From assembly GCF_000525995.1 (NCBI RefSeq), contig NZ_AODL01000029.1, positions 1 to 64,000 on the forward strand: a stretch of 64,000 nucleotides of DNA. The letters run 5' to 3'. The DNA is from Paenilisteria riparia FSL S10-1204. GTDB taxonomy: Bacteria; Bacillota; Bacilli; Lactobacillales; Listeriaceae. Below the pieces are notes generated by a model that was not told where the DNA came from, made no database searches, and saw nothing but the letters and a program-made list of their open reading frames with translations. Positions 8,419 to 15,597 of the stretch are shown piece by piece. The position numbers and the translations under genes are program-made. Within the stretch, counting starts at the first letter, position 1; each line of letters begins with the position of its first letter.

Positions 8419-8916
8419 ATGAATCACCATAAAAAAATCGCCAAAACTAATGCTAGCCGAATTTTAGATCAGCAAAAAATCCATTACGAACTACGTCAAA
8501 TACTAATACAGGAAGAGCATATGGATGCAACCGAAATTGCTAAAATGTTGCATGTGTCACCTGAAAAAATGTATAAAACACTTGTCGCAGAAGGCGATAA
8601 AACGGGTACTATCGTTGCATGTATTCCAGCGAATAAAGAACTTGATTTAAAATTACTTGCCAAGGTAAGCGGAAACAAAAAAGTAGAAATGCTACCAATG
8701 AAAGACTTAGAAAAAGTAACAGGTTATATACGCGGTGGCTGTTCACCAATTGGAATGAAAAAACGGTTCCCAACATTTATTGCAGATGATGCGAAAAATC
8801 AAGAACAATTATTTATTTCAGCGGGAAAAAGAGGGCTTCAGTTAGCGATTGCACCAATGGATTTAGTGCAAGTTACAAATGCAAATTTTGAAGACATATA
8901 CAAGACCAGAGTCTGA
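8419..8916 (+). CDS. ybaK: Cys-tRNA(Pro)/Cys-tRNA(Cys) deacylase, YbaK/EbsC family
   Basis: A trans-editing enzyme that hydrolyses mischarged Cys-tRNA(Pro). The INS-domain motifs are visible: DATEIAKMLHVSPEKMYKTLV, VACIPANKELDLKLLAK, and VTGYIRGGCSPIGMKKRFPT with the GGxSP-type loop (here GGCSP). I chose the ATG at 8419 (MNHHKKIAKTNA), because GGAG at 8407-8410 stands eight bases before it and overlaps the upstream GTG of the longer frame. Length is 165 residues, as in the family. It has no operon partner; a perfect hairpin overlaps its stop codon. Confidence 0.9.
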   Translation: MNHHKKIAKTNASRILDQQKIHYELRQILIQEEHMDATEIAKMLHVSPEKMYKTLVAEGDKTGTIVACIPANKELDLKLLAKVSGNKKVEMLPMKDLEKVTGYIRGGCSPIGMKKRFPTFIADDAKNQEQLFISAGKRGLQLAIAPMDLVQVTNANFEDIYKTRV

Positions 8917-8930
8917 TTGCTCAGACTCTG
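8907..8930. terminator. Perfect hairpin between convergent ybaK and the LPXTG gene
   Basis: CAGAGTCTGA and TCAGACTCTG form a 10-bp perfect stem with a TTGC loop overlapping the ybaK stop. The T-run after it is poor, so the terminator role, possibly in both directions, is only likely. Confidence 0.5.
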
Positions 8931-8937
8931 ACAGATG

Positions 8938-10584
8938 TTATTTTCTCCTGTAAAGGGCGTAGCCAAGAATAATCGCTGTAAGTCCAGCCAAAGTTCCTAC
9001 CATATCATGTGAATCGCCTGTACGAGGTAGGGAAGAATTAGAAGTAAAAGGCTTCTCATTGGTCGTTGTAGAGACAGTTGGCGCTTTCTCTGTTGGACTA
9101 GGCGTTTTTGCTGTATCTGGAACTAATGTAGGTGTTTTCTGTGTATCTGGAGTTTTCGTAGGTGTTTTTGGCTCATCAGGCTTTATTGGTGTATCTGCTG
9201 GCGTGTCTGGTTTGTCCGGTGTATCAGGTGTATCAGGCTCGCTTGGGTTAACCGGGGTTGGGTTATCTTTTTTCGTATTCGTGATTTTACCTAAATCAAC
9301 AAGTTGTGTTTTATCTGAAATTTCAAACGGAATAAGCGTATCGTTACGTTCATAGCCATCAGGAGCAGTTGTTTCGACAAGGTTATAGCTTCCGTATGGC
9401 AAGTTATCTAGCGTTGCTTTTCCGTTGCTATCTGTTGTAACTGTCGCAATTTCATTACCTTGTCTATCTTGAACGGCAAATATTGCACCTGCCAGACCAA
9501 GTGTTGGATTATCTTTGTCTACTTTTTGGAAAGTGACAGAACCAATTAGGTCGCCGCTATCTCCACTTCCACTTGCAGGAGCTGTAATCGATGCAAATGA
9601 TTCATCTTGAATTTTTATATCTTGCCCACCACTTCCAGCAAGCGTTCCTTGGATAGAAACATCATTTGTGTATACACCGACACTTGAATCGGTAACTTCC
9701 GTGGAATAGAAAATCATATAGGCATTGGTACCCGCTTCATAACTGCCGGTTGTTGTAGGGAAGCCATTGAAATGATCACTAGAATAGGAGAAACCATTAT
9801 TAGCCATTGTACCAAGGCTTTTTATGAAATAATCAATGTCGTAGTCAAAAGCATCATGATCTAAGTTGCGAACATTGTTAGAATCTTTAGGACTACTTAC
9901 GGTATACACAATGATGGAACCAGGAATTAGTTTTTGACCAGGGCCGATGTTGTTTTTGAATGTGTATGGAAAAGACGGGGTTCCTGCAATATTTACTTTA
10001 TTGTAATTGTAGTAAATGCCCCAAGAAATAGTGCCGTCAGGATTAAAGCCAAAGCAAACGTTCTTTACTAATTCGTTTTCAGGAACTGTTTCTTGGTAGG
10101 GTTTTACTGAAATATTAATACTTTGACTCACATCTTGCATGGTAAACACAAGGGATTTTGTGATTTCTGAGGTGGTGTTTTGAACGTAGTTACATGGAAT
10201 ATCTATAGTAGTCGATGTTGCTTTCGTGTCTTTTAGCGCTGTTATTGTTAACCCAGATGCAGATGGAGTAACCGTGTAAGCTTCGCCAATATTAAAACTC
10301 GTATTGCTATAACCAATGTGATTATCCGCGGCAAAATTGATTGTAGTACTATCACCTTTTGTAAGTGGCTGTAGCTCTACATCGAAGTGAAGTGTGGCTG
10401 TATCTTTAAAAGCAGTAATATAATCTTGTCCATCTGGATAAGTGATGGAAACTTTGTTCAATGTTGCCTTCCCAATGGCTTGTCCCTGTATGGGTAGAAA
10501 ACTCTGGAAGAAAACGGAGCCAATGATTAATATTGTGATTAGAAATATGCCTTGCCATTTTTGATATTTTTTCTTTACTTGCAT
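8938..10584 (-). CDS. LPXTG cell-wall-anchored surface protein with one SpaA/Cna-B domain
   Basis: This 548-residue secreted protein is likely fixed to peptidoglycan by sortase A. Residues 1-37 form a signal peptide (Lys-rich start, IFLITILIIGSVFF core, ending QGQA). Residues 40-340 are a beta-rich adhesin-like region that I cannot name. A single SpaA/Cna-B domain follows, around residues 350-435, with VTFQKVDKDN and YNLVETTAPDGYE, the likely Lys-Asn/Glu isopeptide elements. Next come about 75 residues of Pro/Thr/Asp repeats (PDTPDTPDKPDTPADTP), then LPRTG near residue 519, a hydrophobic stretch and the tail YRRK. It stands alone, with its own promoter. Binding partner unknown. Confidence 0.88.
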   Translation of the reverse strand: MQVKKKYQKWQGIFLITILIIGSVFFQSFLPIQGQAIGKATLNKVSITYPDGQDYITAFKDTATLHFDVELQPLTKGDSTTINFAADNHIGYSNTSFNIGEAYTVTPSASGLTITALKDTKATSTTIDIPCNYVQNTTSEITKSLVFTMQDVSQSINISVKPYQETVPENELVKNVCFGFNPDGTISWGIYYNYNKVNIAGTPSFPYTFKNNIGPGQKLIPGSIIVYTVSSPKDSNNVRNLDHDAFDYDIDYFIKSLGTMANNGFSYSSDHFNGFPTTTGSYEAGTNAYMIFYSTEVTDSSVGVYTNDVSIQGTLAGSGGQDIKIQDESFASITAPASGSGDSGDLIGSVTFQKVDKDNPTLGLAGAIFAVQDRQGNEIATVTTDSNGKATLDNLPYGSYNLVETTAPDGYERNDTLIPFEISDKTQLVDLGKITNTKKDNPTPVNPSEPDTPDTPDKPDTPADTPIKPDEPKTPTKTPDTQKTPTLVPDTAKTPSPTEKAPTVSTTTNEKPFTSNSSLPRTGDSHDMVGTLAGLTAIILGYALYRRK

Positions 10585-10641
10585 GTTGTAACATCCCCTC
10601 TAATATTTTGTTAAAGTGTTAACAAAATATTAACAAAATGT

Positions 10642-10670
10642 ATTATACATTAACTAAATTTGAAAAGCAA
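10642..10670 (-). promoter_or_regulatory. Promoter of the LPXTG protein gene
   Basis: On the minus strand TTGCTT (10665-10670), a 17-base spacer and TATAAT (10642-10647) precede the gene by 58 bases. The untranslated leader contains a repeated TTAACAAAATATTAAC-like motif with GTTAAC palindromes, which might bind a regulator. Confidence 0.6.
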
Positions 10671-10785
10671 TATATTTTATAGCTATAAAAGTTACAAAAA
10701 CCACGTTAATATCAGTATAATGGGATTGTTGGGTTTGAATAATTATTTTTTTATGGTAATAAATATAACTTTTTATAAGAGCGCA

Positions 10786-10823
10786 TAAAAAAAACAACTC
10801 ACTTTAATCTATGAGCTGTTTTT
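10786..10823 (-). terminator. Terminator of tRNA-Ser
   Basis: On the minus strand AACAGCTCA pairs with TGAGTTGTT, followed by a run of T. It lies six bases beyond the tRNA. Apart from the LPXTG promoter and this unit I see nothing else in 10585-11155. Confidence 0.7.
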
Positions 10824-10828
10824 AAGAA

Positions 10829-10918
10829 AGGAGGAAGAGGGATTCGAACCCCCGCGCGGTCTTACCCGCCTGTCGGTTTTCAAGACCGATCCCTTCAGCC
10901 AGACTTGGGTATTCCTCC
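10829..10918 (-). tRNA. tRNA-Ser(TGA)
   Basis: On the minus strand the gene starts GGAGGAATACCCAAGTCTGG and has the long variable arm of class II tRNAs. The acceptor is GGAGGAA/TTCCTCC, the anticodon stem is CGGT/ACCG with loop CTTGAAA, giving anticodon TGA (reads UCA). The T arm GGGGGTTCGAATCCCTC is canonical. CCA is not encoded. Confidence 0.93.
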
Positions 10919-11107
10919 AAAACACAAGATTTATTGTATCATGGATCTATTCATTTGCCAAGCCTAAACTATAAAGTTTTTGAATAAAAAGGGAACATAA
11001 TAAATTTTAAAAGCCAATGTATGAGAGAATCGAAAAACACTTGGAATAGCAATGGTAGATGCATAGCTAATTTAAACCGTTTATTTTATTAGTTTAGAAA
11101 AAGGCGT

Positions 11108-11150
11108 AATAAAAAACGAGGCACCGGATTTTTAATTCCCGCCTCGTTTT
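11108..11150 (-). terminator. Terminator after the VOC protein gene
   Basis: On the minus strand AAAACGAGGC pairs with GCCTCGTTTT around an 18-base loop, with flanking A/T runs. It sits just after the stop at 11156. Confidence 0.75.
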
Positions 11151-11155
11151 ATAAG

Positions 11156-11569
11156 TTAGCCATTTATCGTACTTGGGTCCATGTAAATAACTTCCCATAA
11201 GTGATTATCAACATCTTGGAAGCTCCAACTGTACATGAAACCTTCGTCCATTTTATCATTAGAAACTTTTCCGCCAGCTGCAAGTGCTTTTTCTACGATT
11301 TCATCTACTTCTTCACGTGTGTCTGCAGAAATAGCCATGATTGCTTCGGTAGTTGTTGCAGGCTCGGCGACTGTTTTCTTGGTGAAGTTTTGGAAGAACT
11401 CTTCTACTAGTAACATAATGAACGTATTTTCATTTAAAATCATACATGTTGCTTTTTCATTGGTGAATTGGGGGTTAAACTCGAATCCTAATGCTGTGAA
11501 AAATTCCACCGATTTGTCTAAGTCTTTTACTGCTAAGTTCACAAAAAGCATTTTTGGTTTTCTTGCCAT
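11156..11569 (-). CDS. VOC-superfamily (glyoxalase/bleomycin resistance-like) protein
   Basis: This 137-residue single-domain protein begins PKMLFVNLAVKDLDKSVEFFTALGF, the classic first beta-alpha-beta of the vicinal oxygen chelate fold, and ends with FQDVDNHLWEVIYMD. The N-terminal metal-ligand position has Asn rather than His, while the C-terminal Glu of WEV is kept, so metal binding is uncertain. Lactoylglutathione lyase activity is therefore not implied; many such proteins have no known substrate. It is monocistronic with a strong terminator and a GGAGGG ribosome site. Confidence 0.8.
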   Translation of the reverse strand: MARKPKMLFVNLAVKDLDKSVEFFTALGFEFNPQFTNEKATCMILNENTFIMLLVEEFFQNFTKKTVAEPATTTEAIMAISADTREEVDEIVEKALAAGGKVSNDKMDEGFMYSWSFQDVDNHLWEVIYMDPSTING

Positions 11570-11613
11570 TTTTTTGCCCTCCTTTTGATTTTTCTATACT
11601 AGTATACCCAAAG

Positions 11614-12252
11614 TTAGGCTTTTAATACATTAATAAATTCTAGGAGTCGAGATTCGTTTTTGATATTACTGCTACACGTGAGGCTATCTGCGCAAATGTA
11701 CTGGCCGATAGCGCGGAAATTATCATTGTTCCCCTTCGACTTTATATCTGCTTTGAACAAGCCAACACGCTCGTTTTGGTGACAAAAAGCACAGATACCT
11801 TTTTTGGAAATAAGTGTGAAGCTACCATGAACGGCTACAAGTTGATTGTCATGTTGCGCGATGATAAATTTCTTTTGCGCACCCGTGTCATTCCAGCCCC
11901 AAAAAACAAGGCGATTTATTTGTTCAGCTGGTAAATCAGGCGCTTTTAGTTTTTTCACCTTTGGAAATAGCTTTTTGACAGTTTTTTCGTTAATGATTGG
12001 AAAGGGGATTAAATAGTTCTGCAGTTTGGCATCGAACGTCTCTAATTCCTCTTCAGAACGAATATGAAAAATTTCGCCAATTAAAGCATCTTGCTCGGTT
12101 GTTAAGTTTTCAAAAATCGCTCTTGCTTTGTCGATACATGAGAATCGCAAGGCATTTTTGACGCTTTCATCATTCGTATTAATAGCGCCATGATACGCAT
12201 TGAAAGCTTGGTGCATAATAAAGTGGTAATTTGCATTGGTAATAAATTGCAT
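11614..12252 (-). CDS. FusB/FBP-type elongation factor G-binding protein
   Basis: The 212-residue protein has the two-domain layout of FusB, FusC and Listeria FBP: an N-terminal helical bundle (about residues 1-95, FITNANYHFIMHQAFNAY) and a C-terminal treble-clef zinc domain. Zinc ligands are visible in ICAFCHQNERVG and in ICADSLTCSSNI. Relatives bind EF-G, help it leave the ribosome and can give fusidic acid resistance. Whether this copy does so is not known. It lies two bases after the TetR gene and so is co-transcribed with it, under a promoter with an operator-like palindrome. Confidence 0.85.
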   Translation of the reverse strand: MQFITNANYHFIMHQAFNAYHGAINTNDESVKNALRFSCIDKARAIFENLTTEQDALIGEIFHIRSEEELETFDAKLQNYLIPFPIINEKTVKKLFPKVKKLKAPDLPAEQINRLVFWGWNDTGAQKKFIIAQHDNQLVAVHGSFTLISKKGICAFCHQNERVGLFKADIKSKGNNDNFRAIGQYICADSLTCSSNIKNESRLLEFINVLKA

Positions 12253-12254
12253 GT

Positions 12255-12830
12255 TTACATCTCCTTTTGTGTTCCTTGGAAAAAGAAGCGCTCGGTCAAG
12301 TCGACGATATGGTCTTCCAAAACGCCTTCTTTTAGTAAATGCCGAAAGATAGTTGGATCAAATAGATGCATAAAATGCGCTACTAAAAATGTTGCTGGGT
12401 ATACCGAATCAATGATGTTTTTTTCTTGAAGATGACGAAAAAGTAGGGTAAGTTCCTCTATAACTCGTTCGAAAAGATATGTGAGTTCGTTGCTTTGGCT
12501 CATATCTGGTTGATTTTTTAAAACCAAAGTGAAGTAGGGATTACGAATAATAGTACGTAACAATGTTTGTAATTTCATCTTGCTATCATCTACATTTATC
12601 ATTGTTTCGCGCATCATCTGTAGCAAGTTTTGCGCGTTTCGCTCTAAAATACGTGTAATAATTGCCTCTTTATTGGTGAAGTGGTTATATAATGTTCCTT
12701 TAGAAATCCCAACAGAAAGCGCAAGTGCATCCATATTGATCGTGTTATCCGCGGCTTGAAATAACATGGTTTCTGCTTCGGCAAGTATTAATTGTTCTCG
12801 GTCGTACTTTTGCTGTTCCTTCCAATTCAT
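12255..12830 (-). CDS. TetR/AcrR-family transcriptional regulator
   Basis: This 191-residue protein has an N-terminal TetR DNA-binding domain (residues about 8-55: ILAEAETMLFQAA, MDALALSVGISKGTLYNHFTNK). The C-terminal domain is helical and ligand-binding in type, with no recognisable ligand. It is the first gene of a two-gene operon with the FusB-like gene, two bases apart. A consensus promoter and a 14-base palindrome lie upstream, so autorepression of the pair is likely. The inducer cannot be read from sequence. Confidence 0.85.
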   Translation of the reverse strand: MNWKEQQKYDREQLILAEAETMLFQAADNTINMDALALSVGISKGTLYNHFTNKEAIITRILERNAQNLLQMMRETMINVDDSKMKLQTLLRTIIRNPYFTLVLKNQPDMSQSNELTYLFERVIEELTLLFRHLQEKNIIDSVYPATFLVAHFMHLFDPTIFRHLLKEGVLEDHIVDLTERFFFQGTQKEM

Positions 12831-12870
12831 TTAGAGGCCACCTTTCATAAAAATAACTGCGGTCATAATT

Positions 12871-12925
12871 TGACTCAGAAGTCATTTTTTTGTTTTATTA
12901 TATAATCAGAACCAAAAAAAGTCAA
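12871..12925 (-). promoter_or_regulatory. Promoter and operator of the tetR-fusB-like operon
   Basis: On the minus strand TTGACT (12920-12925), exactly 17 bases, then TATAAT (12897-12902). Just downstream of the -10, TGACTCAGAAGTCA (12871-12884) is a palindrome with 5-bp arms around four bases. This is where a TetR repressor would block transcription. The promoter is near consensus; the operator role is inferred. Confidence 0.75.
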
Positions 12926-12989
12926 TAGCCCCTAGTCACCGTACTGTAATTTTGGTAGGATAATAAAGAAGTAAAAGGGGAGGGATTAG

Positions 12990-13693
12990 ATGCCAGAAAA
13001 ATTTCTGAAGGCTCATTTTTAGAAGGGGTAAAAGATTGCATACCGACATTACTTGGTTATATAAGCATCGGTATTGCTGCTGGAGTTGCGGGGATTGCGG
13101 CAAATTTAAATGTGCTAGAAGTTACCTTGCTCGCCGTGTTTGTATATGCTGGTGCCGCACAGTTCATTATTTGCGCAATGCTACTTACAAACAGTACAAC
13201 ACTTGCTATCATCGTGACGACATTCATTGTGAATTTTCGCCATTTTCTATTAGGAGCTACATTAGCACCACATTTTCAAAAAGATTCCATGTTTAAAAAT
13301 ATTGGTATCAGCCTTCTTGTCACAGATGAATCCTTCGGTGTTGCGGCGATGAAACTGGCAAAAAAGGAGCCGATGTATGCGGCTTGGATGAACGGACTAA
13401 ATATGACGGCGTATATCGTATGGATTGCCGCGTGTGCACTCGGTGGAATCGTTGGCAAGCTAATTCCTAATCCAGCGTTATTTGGACTTGATTTCGCACT
13501 CACAGCGATGTTTGTAGCACTTTTCGTATTCCAATTGCAGAGCGTTCCTAAGTCAAAACTGCGCCACATTGCATTTCTAATCTTGTATATGCTTATTTTC
13601 ATGATAGGGTTATCATTTGTTGTTTCTAGTAACGTAGCGGTTGTGTTATCCACTATTATTGTGGCGACCCTTGGGGTGGTGACAGACCGATGA
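12990..13693 (+). pseudogene. azlC: AzlC-family branched-chain amino acid exporter subunit, frameshifted near start
   Basis: AzlC and the small AzlD together form a branched-chain amino acid exporter. An ATG at 12990 with a good GGGGAGG site gives MPEK and then leaves frame at an A5 run (12997-13001). Six A would continue ISEGSFLEGVKDCIPTLLGYISIGIAAG into the open frame that ends at 13693. That frame has the AzlC hallmarks LAVFVYAGAAQFI, IIVTTFIVNFRHFLLGA and the multiple membrane segments. Without the fix the only in-frame start is a GTG at 13112, which would drop the first two membrane helices. The stop overlaps azlD. Confidence 0.75.
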
Positions 13694-14014
13694 GTGTTAC
13701 ACCAAGTTTCTTGTTGATGCTACTCGGTTGCTGTCTTGTTACGGCGATTCCGCGGATGCTACCATTTCTTGTTATGCGCAACCGGAAGATTTCAGCACCG
13801 ATTTTAAAAATGGCTTAGTTATATTCCAATTTGTATTTTTAGTGCGTTAGTCTTTGAAAGCTTTATGTCAAATGGTACACAAGGTTTTCAAATTAATTGG
13901 CTAGAATTAATCGCTGTCATTGCAACATTTATTATCTCTTTGCTCACGCGAAGTTTACTATGGACAGTCATTATAGGCGTCATAATTATGGCACTACTTC
14001 GGCTGTTATTTTAA
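13690..14014 (+). pseudogene. azlD: AzlD-family small membrane subunit, frameshifted
   Basis: The ATG overlaps the azlC stop (ATGA). It gives MSVTPSFLLMLLGCCLVTAI and PRMLPFLVMRNRKISAPILKMA and then a stop. With four A instead of five at 13806-13810 the frame would continue WLSYIPICIFSALVFESF and end IGVIIMALLRLLF at 14014, about 107 residues, the usual AzlD size with four membrane helices. Both halves of the exporter are therefore broken by one base each, in short A runs. Confidence 0.7.
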
Positions 14015-14023
14015 AAAAAAAGC

Positions 14024-14052
14024 TTGCATTTATTCGGAATTCATGATATTAT
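14024..14052 (+). promoter_or_regulatory. Promoter of the tRNA-like RNA
   Basis: TTGCAT (14024-14029), 17 bases, TATTAT (14047-14052). The start of transcription would be near 14059, about 16 bases before the tRNA-like acceptor strand. Confidence 0.65.
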
Positions 14053-14058
14053 GTATAT

Positions 14059-14243
14059 CGTTGTCAAATAATCATTATCGGTGGCGGAATAGGTAGACGC
14101 ATTTAGTTGCAAAGAACTTCGAAGCAAAGCAACAGTATAAAGTACATTTAAACAAGTTAAGATTTAAATATGAGTTTGTGTGGTGCAAATCCACACCCGA
14201 TGATTAAAAAAAGGCTAGCGTTTCTTAAAGCGCTAGCCTTTTT
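14059..14243 (+). ncRNA. Unusual tRNA-Leu-like RNA with expanded centre
   Basis: The 5' part TGGCGGAATAGGTAGACGC (14082-14100) is a standard tRNA-Leu D arm. TTATCGG (14075-14081) pairs with CCGATGA (14197-14203) as a 7-bp acceptor stem, with one G-U pair. TGTGG-TGCAAAT-CCACA (14179-14195) makes a T arm, but the loop has G where pseudouridine 55 is normal. Between the D and T arms lie about 77 bases instead of about 30. They can form GTTGC/GCAAC (14106-14110 with 14129-14133) around an 18-base loop and an arm ATTTAAA/TTTAAAT (14146-14152 with 14163-14169). No normal seven-base anticodon loop is visible and CCA is not encoded. It has its own promoter and a strong terminator, so it is probably a stand-alone transcript. 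I do not recognise a family. Confidence 0.6.
14208..14243 (+). terminator. Terminator of the tRNA-like RNA
   Basis: AAAAAGGCTAGCG (14208-14220) pairs with CGCTAGCCTTTTT (14231-14243). It is symmetrical, so it can also serve the convergent DUF1361 gene, whose stop codon lies inside it. Confidence 0.85.
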
Positions 14244-14874
14244 TATTGGGAAATTTTATGAATATGAAATAAATAACTATCTGGATAACGACGAAACAAG
14301 CTATAAAATAAAACATTTCATACGAAAACGCATCAAGCATTTGGTGAATCACATACATAGGGTCTGTAAACAAGTACACCGTATGTAAACGCGCGAATCG
14401 TCCTAGATAAATCGCATAGCCAGAAAGCACGATAATAACGCCAAATGTTCCCCAGTAGACAACCGCATTGGTAGTAGTTCGAAAACGAGCCATCAAAGCG
14501 TCTAACATCCATTTCAATGAGACAAAACCAGTGTAGAGACCAAATAGAATACCCACAGTCATCACAGTGAAATGCTTCCAAATAAACGGATCATTCGAAA
14601 AAACACCAATTTGCATTGCATTGACACGTAAGTTCTCCAAATGGAAGAAATCGGTCAATAAATACGGCGAGTTTGGAAAGAATAATAGCCATAAAGCCGT
14701 CAGTGGCCAAAAAATCATCGGGTGCCATTTCTTTTTGCAAGCCAAGTTAGCTAATTCGAGTGGAATATAGGCTAACGATACATTCAAAATAAGGAATTTA
14801 TAGCTTTGGAAAATGAAAAAGATGTAGATGAAATAAAGGACGATAAATAAGCGGGACCATTTCATCATAAACAA
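14233..14874 (-). CDS. DUF1361 integral membrane protein
   Basis: This 213-residue protein has about six membrane segments and the DUF1361 signatures: LNVSLAYIPLELANL near the N-terminus, ALWLLFFPNSPYLLTDFFHL in the third segment, and LGRFARLHTVYLFTDP in the loop before the last segment. The family has no known function. The gene ends inside the terminator of the convergent tRNA-like RNA and has no operon partner. Confidence 0.8.
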   Translation of the reverse strand: MFMMKWSRLFIVLYFIYIFFIFQSYKFLILNVSLAYIPLELANLACKKKWHPMIFWPLTALWLLFFPNSPYLLTDFFHLENLRVNAMQIGVFSNDPFIWKHFTVMTVGILFGLYTGFVSLKWMLDALMARFRTTTNAVVYWGTFGVIIVLSGYAIYLGRFARLHTVYLFTDPMYVIHQMLDAFSYEMFYFIACFVVIQIVIYFIFIKFPNKKG

Positions 14875-14952
14875 TCAACTCCTTTCGTGTAGCACATTCT
14901 TATCGAGTTGTTGAAATAAGAAAGTATTGATTTAAGAACATATTGTAACATA

Positions 14953-14985
14953 TAAAAAAACGGCAACCTAGTGAAAGGCTACCGT
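14953..14985 (-). terminator. Terminator after the 154-residue unknown gene
   Basis: On the minus strand ACGGTAGCCT pairs fully with AGGTTGCCGT (two G-U pairs) and is followed by seven T. Confidence 0.8.
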
Positions 14986-14991
14986 CTTAAC

Positions 14992-15456
14992 TTATACAGT
15001 TAAAGATACTAAGCGTATTTCCTTATTGGAAATATCTAAGAATGGTAATTTCACACGTGTATCCAAGCAATACGCGTTGTATAACAATGGTTTCAAGCCA
15101 GTTTCTTGGCTATCTACGGCGTCGATGAAACGACTTATTTCTTGATACAGCATTTCTGGATGTTTTAACGAAGCAATCTTAGCATCAATACGGTTCTGAC
15201 TTACGTTCACGTTAGACACTTGAATAGCTTCATCAAAAGTTGCGTTAATAGCTTCACGAGTTAATTTGACCTGCGTATAATCATTATCCGCCCAATCTAC
15301 CTCAATGATATGACAGTCATCTAAAATTAGAAAATCGCCTGTCCAAAGCTTGCCATCAATCTCTACAACCATACGTGTGTTTGCAAAAAGTTCCTTGTTA
15401 CCATATTTTTTTAATACGTAGTCAAACATCTGTAAGTGCGCGATATCTTTTGTCAT
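14992..15456 (-). CDS. Unknown 154-residue protein
   Basis: I do not recognise this protein. It starts MTKDIAHLQMFDYVLKKYG, is soluble-looking, and mixes beta segments (MVVEIDGKLWTGDFLILDD) with a helical C-terminal half (MLYQEISRFIDAVDSQETG). There is no signal peptide or metal motif. It is transcribed alone: strong terminator behind it and an ATG with GGAG spacing. A large inverted repeat (15493-15518) lies 37 bases upstream, over its likely promoter, so it may be regulated. Confidence 0.65.
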   Translation of the reverse strand: MTKDIAHLQMFDYVLKKYGNKELFANTRMVVEIDGKLWTGDFLILDDCHIIEVDWADNDYTQVKLTREAINATFDEAIQVSNVNVSQNRIDAKIASLKHPEMLYQEISRFIDAVDSQETGLKPLLYNAYCLDTRVKLPFLDISNKEIRLVSLTV

Positions 15457-15492
15457 GTCAACATCTCCTTTGATTCATAATTTCATTTTAAC

Positions 15493-15518
15493 ACACTTGT
15501 GATAATATGAACAAGTGT
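15493..15518. promoter_or_regulatory. Operator-like inverted repeat upstream of the unknown gene
   Basis: ACACTTGT (15493-15500) and ACAAGTGT (15511-15518) are perfect 8-base arms separated by ten bases. They overlap a possible minus-strand promoter with TTGTTC and TTAAAA 17 bases apart. Arm length and spacing suit a dimeric repressor; the protein is unknown. Confidence 0.5.
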
Positions 15519-15597
15519 AAAAAGTGCCATAGTAGGGTAGAATGATTGGGTAAAGAGTAGGAATTAGCGTATATTTGTAAGAAAGAGGAGGGGTCTT

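Noticed and set aside
9059..9355. Plus-strand open frame rich in Gly and Val
   Set aside because: It is the complement of the Pro/Thr stalk repeats of the LPXTG gene and has no ribosome site.
14059..14243. tmRNA, a Sec tRNA, or a tRNA with a group I intron
   Set aside because: There is no tmRNA 5' end or tag frame, no UCA anticodon stem-loop of Sec type, and the insert is far too short for a group I intron core.
14170..14388. Open frame of 72 codons over the tRNA-like RNA end
   Set aside because: It crosses the terminator and lies opposite the DUF1361 gene; there is no ribosome site. It is a shadow frame.
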